From positions 62,001 through 126,000 of the forward strand of contig CAVTKZ010000001.1 of NCBI GenBank assembly GCA_963735455.1: a stretch of 64,000 bases of DNA. The letters run 5' to 3'. A program made the position numbers and the translations under genes. The notes below the pieces were generated by a model that was not told the origin of the DNA, did not search any database, and saw nothing but the letters and a program-made list of their open reading frames with translations. Shown piece by piece: positions 44,897-54,226 of the stretch (positions within the stretch are counted from its first letter, which is position 1; every line of letters begins with the position of its first letter). This DNA comes from Palsa-1033 sp963735455 (GTDB taxonomy: Bacteria > Chloroflexota > Limnocylindria > Limnocylindrales > CSP1-4).

Positions 44897-45395
44897 TCAG
44901 GCCTTCGAGGCGTGCGCCGCACGCTCCGCCTTGGCGCTGGCCAGCTTGGCCAGGACGTCGGCGGCGTGGCCGTCGGCCTTGACCCGTGCCAGGCGTAGGC
45001 GACCTTGCCGTCCGGGTCGACCAGGAACGACGAGCGCTGGATGCCCATGTACTCGCGGCCGTAGTTCTGCTTGAGGGTCCAGGCACCGTAGGCCGTGGCG
45101 ACGGCGTGATCCTCGTCCGACAGGAGGGTGAACGGCAGGTCGAACTTCTGGGTGAAGCGGTGATGGCTGTCGGCGCCGTCCGGGCTGATCCCCCAGACGT
45201 CGGCGCCCTGGTCCTGGATCGTCGCGTGGAGGTCGCGGAACTGGCAGGCCTCGGTCGTGCAGCCCGAGGTGTCGTCCTCGGGGTAGAAGTAGACGATCGT
45301 CCAGCGGCCGCCTGGTCGGCCAGGCGATGGATGACCTGGTGCTCGTCCGGTAGCGCGACCGCAGGGGCCCGGTCGCCGGCTTCGGGCATGCTCAT
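44897..45395 (-). CDS. bcp: thioredoxin-dependent peroxiredoxin, Bcp family (two frame changes)
   Basis: About 166 residues joined over three frames. The active site FYPEDDTSGCTTEACQFRD contains the peroxidatic Cys and the Cys five residues later, typical of Bcp/PrxQ. The end reads FLVDPDGKVAYAWHGVKADGHAADVLAKL. It reduces hydrogen and organic peroxides. The frame changes are near 45310 and 44990. ATG 45395 overlaps the thiamine pyrophosphokinase stop, and TAGGCT-N7-ATG lies within that gene's end, suggesting an internal promoter. Confidence 0.83.
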
Positions 45396-46102
45396 GGATC
45401 GGAGCCTATCAGGGTCGTCTCGATCACGAGCAGGCGACCGCCGCCGAGCTCGACCCGGGGGCGTTGGCCGGGCCCGGCCTTGATCTCGTTCGACAGGCCG
45501 CGCGAGGACCCGGCGGGCAGGCTGGCGCCCGTTCAGCGGCCAGCGCAGGCCGCTCGTCGTGACCCCCGTCGCCGGGCCGTCGAACGGCAGCAGGGTGACC
45601 AGGTCGCCGGTCCGCTCGACCAGGTCCAGGGCGGCCGGGACCCCGCCCAGGACGGGATCGGCCGGCGCTCAGCAGGCGGACCCGGGTCCGGTCGTCGAGG
45701 AGCGCGATCGACCGGCCGTCGAGGGCCGGATGGGCGAGCAGCCAGACGTTCGCCAGGGCATGATCGAGCCGGCCGCCGAACGCGCCCAGGACGACGACGC
45801 CAGTCGCGCCCCGCTCGACCGCGGCGACGATCGCCAGCTCGGTGTCGGAGGCGTCCTTGTCGGCCGGCGATCGCTCGATCCGGAGGCCCTCCGCCTCGAA
45901 TCCGGCCAGGGCCTCGGATCCCAGCGAATCGAAGTCACCGACGAGCAGGTCCGGGCGCAGGCCGAGCGGGGCGGCCAGGAGGGCCCCGGCGTCGGCCCCG
46001 ATGATGAGGTCGACATCCTCGGTCCCAGCCGGGCCAGGCCGCATCCAGCCCGGCTCGATGGGGACCGGCGCCGCCGGCCAGGATCAGCGCACGATTGGCC
46101 AT
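45392..46102 (-). CDS. thiamine pyrophosphokinase (frame changes)
   Basis: About 236 residues. It starts MANRALILAGG, then VDLIIGADAGALLAAPLGLRPDLLVGDFDSLGSEAL and KDASDTELAI, the catalytic acidic motifs, followed by LGAFGGRLDHALANV. The C-terminal product-binding motif appears as LPAGSSRGLSNE. It transfers pyrophosphate from ATP to thiamine. The frame changes near 46050, 45665 and 45510. The start is supported by TACGAT six bases upstream. Confidence 0.83.
45403..45408 (-). promoter_or_regulatory. -10 hexamer TAGGCT, leaderless-type (internal)
   Basis: TAGGCT-N7-ATG(45395), inside the 3' end of the upstream gene. Confidence 0.4.
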
Positions 46103-46108
46103 CGCCGG

Positions 46109-46114
46109 ATCGTA
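46109..46114 (-). promoter_or_regulatory. -10 hexamer TACGAT, leaderless-type
   Basis: TACGAT-N6-ATG(46102). Divergent from the TAGACT of the YbaK-like gene 78 bases away. Confidence 0.6.
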
Positions 46115-46191
46115 CCCGACCCCGATCCCGGCTCCGCGCGGGCGTGGCAGCGCTGGCGGTCGGGGCCCGTGGTCGAGGCCGGCGCCGATGC

Positions 46192-46197
46192 TAGACT
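46192..46197 (+). promoter_or_regulatory. -10 hexamer TAGACT, leaderless-type
   Basis: TAGACT-N7-GTG(46205). Confidence 0.6.
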
Positions 46198-46204
46198 TCC
46201 GGCC

Positions 46205-46726
46205 GTGCCCGACCCCGCCGCCAACCCCGCCATCCAGCGCGTCCTCGACGCCGCGAATCGGAAGGGCGTCGAGCCTCGAGATCCACGTCTTCGACGAGTC
46301 GACCCATACGGCCGCCGAAGCGGCAGCGGCAGTCGGCGCCGAGCTTGGCCAGATCGTCAAGTCGCTGGTCTTCGTCCATCCCGGCGAGGACGGCGCCCTG
46401 GAGCCGATCCTGTGCCTCGTCTCAGGCCCCAACCGGGTCGACCTGGCCCGCCTGGCGGCGGTGACCGGGGCGCGCGACGTCCGGCGGGCGACGGCCCGCG
46501 AGGCGAACGAGCTGTCGGGCTTCACCATCGGGGGCATCCCCCCGATCGGCCATAGCCGGCCGATGCGGGTGATCATGGACCCCGACCTGGGGCGCTTCCA
46601 GGTCGTCTGGGCGGCGGCCGGCACGGCAACGGCCGTCTTCCCGGTTCCGCCGGCCACGCTCCGCTCGATCTCGAACGCGACGGTCGCACCGATCGCGAGG
46701 AACCGCCCGCCAGCGCAACGACATGA
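46205..46726 (+). CDS. YbaK/ProRS-associated editing-domain protein (frame changes)
   Basis: About 173 residues of the YbaK/EbsC family, which hydrolyse misacylated tRNA or related aminoacyl esters. Family features include FDESTHTAAEAAAAVGAELGQIVKSLVF with the conserved Lys, SGPNRVDLARLAAVTGARDVRRATAREANELSGFTIGGIPPIGH, and PMRVIMDPDL. The frame changes near 46275 (after NRKGVE) and near 46700, giving the end IAEEPPASATT and TGA 46726. That stop overlaps the next ATG. Confidence 0.8.
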
Positions 46727-47267
46727 CCGGCGAGCCGCAGTCGCGGTCGCCAGCTACCCGGGCGGGATCCGGGTCCGCTCGGCCTGGGGCGGCAGTGGCC
46801 AGGGTCCGGCGGTCTTCGCCCTGTCGGAGGTCGGGCGGGACGCTCGTCGAGCAGGGCGGGCTCGTCGCGCCCGACTACGAACGGCTGTGCCGGGCCGAGC
46901 TGCGGATCGAGACCCCGGGCGGGCCGTGGGCCGTCCGCCTGGCGTCGCCGATCTACGACGAGCCGTCGGCGTTCCTGTGGGACGAGCCGGGCCTGCTCGT
47001 CGTGGGCTACGGCTTCATGACCTACGGCTTCGCCGCCCGGACCGGTGACCTGCGCTGGAGCCATCGCTCGCACACGCCGCTGGTCGCGATCCTCGGCTCG
47101 TCGCGGTGCCGCACGTCATCGTCCAGGCCGAGATCGAGACCTTCGCGATCGAGCGCGACGGCGAGGTCGCCTGGCGGATCGCCCATTCGGACGTCGTGAC
47201 CGAAGCGGCGCTCGTCGGCGGGCGGCTGGTCCTGACCAGCTTCGGCGGGCAGCTCAGCGACGCTTGA
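46723..47267 (+). CDS. hypothetical protein (frame changes)
   Basis: About 180 residues when joined: ASYPGGIRVRSAWGGSGQGPAVFALSEV, GGLVAPDYERLCRAELRIETPGGPWAVRLASPIYDEPSAFLWDEPGLLVVGYGFMTYGFAARTGDLRW, then VIVQAEIETFAIERDGEVAWRIAHSDVVTEAALVGGRLVLTSFGG. This all-beta composition is like single-blade propeller or WD-type hypothetical proteins; no family is recognised. ATG 46723 overlaps the YbaK stop. The frame changes are near 46745, 46830 and 47100. Confidence 0.5.
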
Positions 47268-47500
47268 TCCACGCACGGGCCGGCCCACAGCCTGACCCAC
47301 CGGCCTGACCCGTGGACGAGCGGTGGATCGCCGCCTCGATCGATCCCTGAAAAATGTGGACAACCCGATTGACCCGGGCGATCGTCCGAGCGGATACGGT
47401 TGGCCGCAGCCCGGAGGGGCCGAGCGAGCGCTAACGGTCGAGATGACATCAAGACCCACGCGCCGGGTAGGTTCCTTCGGGCCTTTCCATGCCTCGCGGG

Positions 47501-47506
47501 TATCAT
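47501..47506 (+). promoter_or_regulatory. -10 hexamer TATCAT, leaderless-type
   Basis: TATCAT-N8-GTG(47515). The remaining bases from 47268 to 47500 contain no feature that I can support. Confidence 0.45.
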
Positions 47507-47514
47507 CCCCAGAC

Positions 47515-48232
47515 GTGGAGCCCCTTCCCCTGCTCGTCCTTGGCCTCGGGCTGTTCGTGGCCGGAGCCCTCTACCTGCGGTCGTTCGGGCCCGGCCAGCG
47601 GGTCGGCCGGCTGCTCGCATCGACGCCCCGGGTCAGCGTGGCGGAGGCGATCGGCCTGACCACGGACGCCGTCCCGCGCTACGTCCGGGTGGATGGCCGG
47701 CTGGACAGCGACGAGGACTTTCCCGACGAGCGCGACCAGCCCCTGATCTTCCGGCGCCGGCGCCTCGAGGCGTGGCGCGGCCGGCGCTGGCAGATCCTCA
47801 GCGAGGCCCGCGACTTGGTGCCGTTCCAGGTCAACGAGGGCCTGGACTCGATCGGGATCGACGGCGACGCGCTCGGCGTCGGCCTGGTCGTCCTGCCCCG
47901 GGAGTCGGTCGGGGCCGCCGCCGAGGCGCCCGGGCTGCTGCCGGAGGGCCTCGATCCGGCGACCAAGGTCCGCCTGCGGGTCGAGCAGGTCTCGGCGGTC
48001 GAGCACGCGACGATCGTGGGCACGCCGGCCCTCGAGCAAGTCCGGCCGGCCGGTGCTGACCGCGGGCAGGGGCCGGCCCTTGATCCTCTCCACGCTCGAG
48101 CCGGCCGAGGCGATGCAGCTCCTGTCGGGCGGCCGCAATCGGGCGCTGATGGTGGCGATCCTGCTCGTCGGCGGGCTGGCCCTGCTTGGCCTCGGGCTGG
48201 CCTGGTGGATCGTCCGGATTGTCGCCGGATGA
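47515..48232 (+). CDS. GIDE-like membrane protein (one frame change)
   Basis: About 238 residues. An N-terminal helix (LLVLGLGLFVAGALYL), a central beta-rich domain (YVRVDGRLDSDEDFPDERDQPLIFRRRRLEAWRGRRWQILSEARDLVPFQV...) and a C-terminal helix (ALMVAILLVGGLALLGLGLAWWIV). The topology of two helices around a modified-residue-rich domain resembles the prokaryotic GIDE/E3-ligase-like family of unknown function. The frame changes near 48040. It ends in ATGA overlap with the next gene. Confidence 0.6.
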
Positions 48233-48538
48233 GCGGTCGGCGCCGGGCGTTCGGCCCGGTCGGCCGCGTCGCTCACGCGGCCTGCTGCTGGCCTGGCTCG
48301 TGGCCGCATCGGTCGGGCCGGCGCTCGCCGCCTCGCCGGCAGCCCAGCACGGGGACCGACTACGGCGGCGACACCCGGACGACGGGCCAGGGTCCCGGCC
48401 TCGTCGGGTCGCCGCTGTACGCGATCGGCGGCGTTGGCGTCGTCGCCCTGATCAGCATCGGGATCACCCTGGTCTACCTCCGGGCGACGGCCGGACGGCG
48501 TGACGCCCGCCGCGGACCGACGATCCGAGACGCGCTGA
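48229..48538 (+). CDS. small exported or membrane protein (frame changes)
   Basis: About 100 residues. A signal-like helix (LLLAWLVAASVGPALAASPAA) and a second helix (SPLYAIGGVGVVALISIGITLVYLRATAG) flank TDYGGDTRTTGQGPGLVG. The frame changes near 48270-48350 and near 48495. The stop at 48538 lies 2 bases before the next GTG. No family is recognised. Confidence 0.45.
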
Positions 48539-48540
48539 GC

Positions 48541-49380
48541 GTGGCCGGTCGGTCGAACCGGGCGGGCTCTGCTCGTCGCGGCGGCGATCGTCGCAGTCGG
48601 TGCCGGCGCCGGGCTGGCGGCCCTGACCTCGAGCGTCCGGCGGCCAGGCCCGGCCCATCCGTGCCGACTCGCCCGGTCAGCCCGAGTGCCTCGCCGGCGG
48701 GCAGCCCGAGCCTGGGGCCAGGCGCATCCACGTCGGCGTTGCCCTTCGCCAGCCCCAGCGCGGGCGCCAGCCCGGGCGCGTCGCCGGTCGCGAGCGGCCC
48801 GCCCGCCGCGCCGACCAGCGCGGCCACGTTCGTGGCCGGCAAGACGATCGTGCCGATGGGCTGGCCGTTCGCGCGCTCGGTCAAGGTCACCTACGGATCC
48901 GGCTTCGGGGTCTACCGGGTCGGTCCGCTCGAGCCGTTCAACATGATCTCGGGCGTCTCGAAGTCGGGTGCCCTCCTGCGCGGGCACGATGGGCTCGACC
49001 TCCAGGTGCCGGTCGGGACACCGGTCCTGGCGCCGTTCAGCGGGACCGTGATCGACCCCCGCCTGCACTGGATCCCATGGGACCCGGCGCGCTACGGCAA
49101 GGTCGTCGCGATCCAGAGCGACGAGCCGACGTCGGTCGGCTACACGGTGATCCTGGTCCACCTTTCGTCGATCGGGGCGCCGATCGGGGTCCACGTCACC
49201 CGCGGCCAGGTCGTCGGCCTGACCGGGATCAGCGGCGATGCCGCCGGCACGATCCCCCACCTCCACCTCGAGCTGCGGGCGCCGTTCCTGATCCGCTATC
49301 GGGTCCACGGGGTGGTCCGGCGGATCGATGCCTTCGACCCGCGACCATCGCTGCTGGCGGTCGATCCGCACCGCCACTGA
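48541..49380 (+). CDS. M23-family (LytM-type) peptidase domain protein (frame changes)
   Basis: About 279 residues. GTG 48541 starts an anchor helix (ALLVAAAIVAVGAGAGLAALTSS), then a Pro/Ser/Ala-rich spacer. The peptidase domain shows HDGLDLQVPVGTPVLAPFSGTV (zinc His and Asp) and the second His pair in IPHLHLELRAP. These enzymes cut peptidoglycan cross-links or act as regulators. Frame changes near 48565 and 48655. The order with the GIDE-like and small proteins suggests an envelope operon. Confidence 0.8.
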   Translation: MAGRSNRAGSARRGGDRRSRCRRRAGGPDLERPAARPGPSVPTRPVSPSASPAGSPSLGPGASTSALPFASPSAGASPGASPVASGPPAAPTSAATFVAGKTIVPMGWPFARSVKVTYGSGFGVYRVGPLEPFNMISGVSKSGALLRGHDGLDLQVPVGTPVLAPFSGTVIDPRLHWIPWDPARYGKVVAIQSDEPTSVGYTVILVHLSSIGAPIGVHVTRGQVVGLTGISGDAAGTIPHLHLELRAPFLIRYRVHGVVRRIDAFDPRPSLLAVDPHRH

Positions 49381-49423
49381 GCTCGTCAACGGGCGCCGGC
49401 GGTGCTCGCGGTACGTTCGTCCT

Positions 49424-49470
49424 ATTGGCAAGAACTGGTAGTTTCCCTAACCTCCGAGCGACTTACCAAT
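49424..49470 (+). promoter_or_regulatory. inverted repeat upstream of the GGDEF gene
   Basis: ATTGGCAAG (49424-49432) and CTTACCAAT (49462-49470) are inverted repeats with one mismatch, 29 bases apart. TACGTT at 49412-49417 lies six bases before the first arm. The arms could be an operator for the protein's own HTH, or a hairpin at the 5' end of its mRNA. Confidence 0.4.
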
Positions 49471-49488
49471 TCCTCCAGCAAGACGACC

Positions 49489-52459
49489 GTGACCACAGCC
49501 CCCAACGCACGGCCGACGGACGCGACCCTCTCGGTGACGAAGGCCGCCCGCCTGCTCGGTGTCCATCCCAACACGATCCGCGCGTGGAGTGACCAGGGTC
49601 GCCTGCGCTACTACCGGATCAACCCCCGCGGCGACCGGCGCTACCGGCTCGGCGATCTGCAGCGATTCCTGGGTGCGGCCGCGGCCGGCTCGGTGGCGCC
49701 GGCAGGCCGCGGTGGCCGCCCGCGCCGGGGAGCGGCCGCCGGCGGTCCCGCCCTGACCGTCGTCGGGCCGGCGCGCGGCGGGCGCGACTGGGCCAGCCGC
49801 CGGTCGGCGCCCGGCCGCTCGGCCCTGGCCGCCACCCTCGGCCCGCCGGACACCTCCGGCGAACGACGCCGGCACGCGCTCGACATGCAGGTGATCGCCG
49901 ACCTCAGCCAGCTCGGCTCGACCGGTCGCGACCTGGATCTCACCCTGGGCCGGGCCGTCCACGTGATCCGCTCGGCCTACGGCCATGCCGGGGTGGCCAT
50001 CCTCCAGTGGCGCGAGACGACGCTCGAGACACGGGCCGTCGAAGGCTCGGCCCAGGCCCACGGCAGCACTCGCCCGGCGGCGGTCGGTCCCGCCGGCCGG
50101 GCGCTCGACGAGAACGAGGCGGTCCTGGTCGAACGTGGCCGGAGCCTGGCCCGACCCGACGGACCGATCCTGCCCGAGTCGCGCTCCGAGATCGTCGCCC
50201 CGATCCCCGGTGATCGACGGGCCTGGGGCGTCCTGGTGATCGGCTCCGAGATGGTCGACGGGCTGGATGAGGCCGACCTGCCCACCGCCGCCTCGCTGGC
50301 CGGCGTGCTCGGCGGGCTGGTCGCCCGGGCGCTCCTCCTGGAGGAGACGAGCCAGCAGGTCCATCGCCTGGAGGCCCTCCACCGGGTTGCCGGCGACATC
50401 GGCAGCAAGCTCGACGTGGACCAGATCCTGGCCGGCATCGTCGACCACGCGATGGTCCTCTTCGCCGCCGAGCGGGCGGCGGTCTTCCTGCGCCGCTCGG
50501 ACGGCACGATCGGGGCCGAGGTCGTGCGCGGCCTGTCGGCCGCCTATGTCGCCTCGGTCCGCGACTTCCCGTCGCCGTCCCTGCCGGCCGCGGCGATGGC
50601 CGCCCGCGAGCCGATGTACGCGATCCACTACGCCGACGACCCGCTGGGCAGCGCGATGCGCGCGGCGGTGATCCAGGAAGGCTTCGACACGATGTGCGTC
50701 GCCCCGTTCTTCGACGGCGACGACCTGCTCGGCCTGCTGTGCGTCTACCACGACCGGCCGCACCAGTGGACGAGCGACGAGCTCGAGACCCTGGGGGCGT
50801 TCGCGGCCCAGGGCAGCGTGGCCATCAAGACCGCCCAGAACTACGCCCAGATGGCCACCTGGGCGGCCCAGCTCCAGTCGATCCAGGCCCTCGGCACCCG
50901 CCTCAACCGGCTGGGCACGGTCGAGGAGATCGGCTCGGCGATCGCCCTTGAGCTGCGCGACCTGATCGACTACCACAACGTCCGGGTCTATCGGATCCAC
51001 GACGGCGAGCTGATCCCGGTCGCCTTCCATGGCCAGGTCGGCGAGTACAGCATCGAGACCGGCGACATGCTCCGGGTCCCGGTCGGCACCGGGATCACCG
51101 GCTGGGTCGCCGTCCACGGCATCGCCCAGATGCTGCCCGACGCCTCGAACGATCCCCGGGCGACGACGATCCCGGGCACCGACGAGGACCTCGACGAATC
51201 GATGCTCCTGGCCCCGATGACCTTCGATGACGAGGTCCTGGGCGTGGTGGTCCTGTCCAAGCTGGGCCTCCACCAGTTCGACGACGACGACCTCCGGCTG
51301 CTGGTGATCTACGCCAGCCTGGCCGCCCAGGCGATGGCCAACGCCGATACCACCGGCCGGCTGCGTTCGCAGACCGTCGCCCTGGAGCGCCAGCTGAACA
51401 GCCAGCGAGCCCTCCTGCTGATCACCGAGTCGATCCTGACCACCCTCGATCCGACCGCGGTCCTCGACCAGGTCACCGACCGGCTGGCCGACCTCGTCCG
51501 CTACGACAACATCGCGGTCGAGATCGTCGACCCGGTGACCGGCCTGCTCAAGCCGTTCATGGCCAAGGGCGTCCACGCCGAGCACTACATGGAGCCGTGG
51601 GTCGCCGGCGAGTCCGGGATCGCGGCCGTGGGTGGTCGAGCATGGCGAGCCGGTCCTGATCGAGGACGAGCGCCATGATCCGCGGGTCAACCATTTCCGC
51701 GATGTCGGGCCGGTGGACGGCAGCCTGATCGTGGTCCCCTTGCGCGACCGGGACGGCGCCCATGGCGTCCTGACCCTCGAGCGGCTCGGCCAGGGCAACG
51801 TCTATACGACCGACGAGTTCGAGCTGGTAAAGCTGTTCGCGGCCCAGGTCTCGATCGCCCTCCAGAACGCGGAGGTCTACAAGAAGGTCGAGATCGCGGC
51901 GCGCTCGGATGCCCTCACCGGACTGCTCAACCACGGCACGTTCCAGGAGGTGCTGGCCCAGAAGGTCCGCGACAACGAGGCCTGCAGCCTGATCATGCTC
52001 GACCTCGACGACTTCCGGACCGTCAACAACACCCTCGGCCACCAGGCCGGCGACCGGCTCCTCAAGGCGATCGCCGAATCGCTGGTCAAGGCCGGCCGGG
52101 ACAGCGACCAGGTCTTCCGCTACGGTGGCGACGAGTTCGCCTACCTGCTGCCGGGCACCGACGGGGCCGGCGCCCTGCTCGTCGCCAACCGGGTCCGCTC
52201 GGCAGTCAGCGAGGTCGGCCTGGACCCGCGCTGGGCCGACAGCGGGGCAATGATCAGCGCCTCGATCGGAGTGGCCACCTTCCCGGTCGATGGCGACACG
52301 GCCGAGTCGGTCCTGCTGGCCGCCGACCGGGCCTGCTACGTGGCCAAGCGAAGCGGCCGCTCGCGGATCGCCACCGCCGCCGAAGGCCTGGCCCTCGCCG
52401 CCGAGTTCTCGCTCCAGGAGCCGACCCCGGTCGACGTCCCCTCGGACGGGCTCGACTAG
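49489..52459 (+). CDS. HTH - multi-GAF - GGDEF diguanylate cyclase (one frame change)
   Basis: About 990 residues. The N-terminal MerR/excisionase-type HTH reads SVTKAARLLGVHPNTIRAWSDQGRLRYYRINPRGDRRY (about 14-52). Four GAF-like domains follow (roughly 125-285, 300-455, 465-630, 640-790), then a GGDEF domain with YGGDEFAYLLPG and the inhibitory site RDSD exactly five residues before it. It therefore should make c-di-GMP with feedback control. The frame changes near 51630 inside the last GAF. GTG 49489 is the likeliest start; the frame is open to 49402. A DNA-binding module on a cyclase is rare. Confidence 0.85.
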
Positions 52460-52484
52460 ACGGGCCCGTCACACTGGGCGGGTG

Positions 52485-53630
52485 ATGGCCAGTCTCAGGG
52501 GCATGCCTGGACCCGCGGCGCGAACCCTGGCCCGGCTCGCCGCAGGTTGCGGAGTGGCGATCCTGCTGGCCGGCTGCGGCCTGGGCGACCTGCCCACCCG
52601 CTCGACCGAGGTCAGCGTCCCACCCTCGAGCCTGCCCCTGGCCTCCCTGCCGCCGAGCGCCGCGCCGAGCGGCACGCCGGGGCCAACGCCGGCGCCGACC
52701 CCGACGCCCCAGCCGACGCCGCTGACCTACGTCGTCAAGTCGGGCGACTCGCTGGTCAACCTGGGCCACCGCTTCAAGACGACCGGGCGGAGCATCGCCT
52801 ACTGGAATCGGAAGGCCTACCCCAGCCTCGACCCGGACAAGCCGACCTACAACCCCAACCACCTCGAGATCGGCTGGCGGCTGACGATCTACCCGGGCCT
52901 GATCGACAACGACGGCAACGGCCTGCCGGATGCCAGTCCGACGCCCGCACCGCCGATCGCGCCGTCCATCCCGGGGGCCCCCAGCCCGCCGGCCGACGGC
53001 AGCGGCCTGCTCGTGACCCGCGGCGCGGCCGGCGGCAACGACGTCGCCCTGACCTTCAACCTGGAAACCGGCGGGACCGGCCTGGACATCGTCAACTGGC
53101 TGATCCAGGCGCGCGTCCACGCCACCGTCTTCGTGACCGGCCAGCTGGCCGGCTCCGACCCGATCGCCGGCCAGGTCCTGGCGGCCCTGGGCAGCCACCC
53201 CGACCTGTTCACGATCGCCAACGAGTCGAATGACGGCGCGGCGCTCGGCTCGATGTCCAGCGCCCAGGTGGTGGCCGAGGTGAAGGCCGCCGACTCCGCG
53301 ATCCAGACGGCCAGCGGCCTGAGCTCGAAGCCATTCTTCCGGCCGCCGTTCGGGACCCAGAACCCGGCGATGCGAGCGGCCGTCGCCTCGGCCGGCTTCG
53401 GCTACACCGTCCTGTGGGACGTCGACACCAGCGATTCGACGCCCTCGGCCCAGGGCGGACCGACGGCCCAGGACATCGTCAGCCGCGTCCTGTCGCGGGC
53501 CAACGGCGGCTCGATCGTGCTCCTCCGCCTGAGCGGCGAGCACACCCTCGAAGCCCTGCCCGGGATCGTCGACGGCCTGAACCAGGCCGGCCTGGCCCCC
53601 GTCACCCTGGCCGAGATGTTCGGCCACTGA
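52485..53630 (+). CDS. LysM lipoprotein with degenerate polysaccharide-deacetylase fold
   Basis: 381 residues. Lipobox LLAGC (about 26-30), a Pro/Ser/Thr spacer, a LysM domain (TYVVKSGDSLVNLGHRFKTT...IGWRLTIYPG, about 80-140) and a NodB-like domain (about 170-381). The NodB motifs are altered: TFDDG is replaced by TFNLETGG and the His-x3-His motif by ANESNDG, while FFRPPFGTQN and VLWDVDTSD are kept. The metal triad is thus missing and the domain is probably not a deacetylase. It follows the GGDEF gene by 25 bases and may be co-transcribed with it. Confidence 0.8.
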   Translation: MASLRGMPGPAARTLARLAAGCGVAILLAGCGLGDLPTRSTEVSVPPSSLPLASLPPSAAPSGTPGPTPAPTPTPQPTPLTYVVKSGDSLVNLGHRFKTTGRSIAYWNRKAYPSLDPDKPTYNPNHLEIGWRLTIYPGLIDNDGNGLPDASPTPAPPIAPSIPGAPSPPADGSGLLVTRGAAGGNDVALTFNLETGGTGLDIVNWLIQARVHATVFVTGQLAGSDPIAGQVLAALGSHPDLFTIANESNDGAALGSMSSAQVVAEVKAADSAIQTASGLSSKPFFRPPFGTQNPAMRAAVASAGFGYTVLWDVDTSDSTPSAQGGPTAQDIVSRVLSRANGGSIVLLRLSGEHTLEALPGIVDGLNQAGLAPVTLAEMFGH

Positions 53631-53680
53631 GCAGACCGAGTTCGTCAGCTACCCCGGTCCAGGTCCGTCACCTGTGCGAT

Positions 53681-53840
53681 ATCGCCCCAGGCGATCAAAA
53701 GGCCGATTTGGCCGACCCTCCCGGCATCCACGACACGCGATTCCAGGGATTCGATCGCCGCAGGCGATGATTCAGGCCGTTTCAGTCCGTTTCGATGCTT
53801 CAACGCCTTCGATTCCCGCGTCCTGATCGCCGGGGGCGAT
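53681..53840. repeat. three spaced ATCGCC-N3-GGCGAT palindromes
   Basis: 15-base palindromes at 53681-53695, 53754-53768 and 53826-53840, with start-to-start distances 73 and 72. Flanking bases after the first two copies are weakly similar (GGCCG, CGATTCC). No reading frame is supported. They lie in the 590-base gap between the NodB-like gene and the amidotransferase gene. Confidence 0.7.
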
Positions 53841-53928
53841 ATCCAGAAGTACGGCGCCGACCCGGACGGCGCGCCGTGGGTAGTCTGGCCGGCCGAGCTC
53901 GTCGGCTACTCGTCACCGCCGACGCTTG

Positions 53929-54094
53929 GGACAAATGTCGCTGGGAGACGCAGTAACGCCTCAGCGGGGCCCGATTCGGGGGCCGAACTAGCCACGCGTC
54001 GAGTATTCGTGCACGGATGGGCGCGAATCGGTCCTGAGATCGGCCTCCAGCCGGCTGCGACACCAGATAACGCGTGTCCCGGCGACATTCGTCC
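53929..54094. repeat. inverted-repeat-bounded element, copy 2
   Basis: The left end GGACAAATGTCGCTGGGAG and the right end (reverse complement GGACGAATGTCGCCGGGAC) pair over about 27 bases with five mismatches. The left end and the internal CCCGATTCG match the element at 220-373. There is no gene inside. 54095-54226 shows nothing else. Confidence 0.75.
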
Positions 54095-54226
54095 GATGTC
54101 AGGCGCTACGGGAGCAGCATTGGACAGCATCGCGCCGCCAAGCCCGGCGCCGCGAGGCCCGGACCGCGCGCGCCTGGGCAACCCGGCCGGCTGAGCGCCC
54201 GCCGGCGTCGCTCGACTCGGCAGCGA

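Noticed and set aside
53681..53840. CRISPR-like array
   Set aside because: Only three 15-base palindromes with variable centres, intervals of 57-58 bases that are partly similar to each other, and no cas genes.
53906..54181. Small minus-strand gene across the second inverted-repeat element
   Set aside because: The frame only reads through the element and its flanks. It has no ribosome-binding site or -10 box and no resemblance to a protein.
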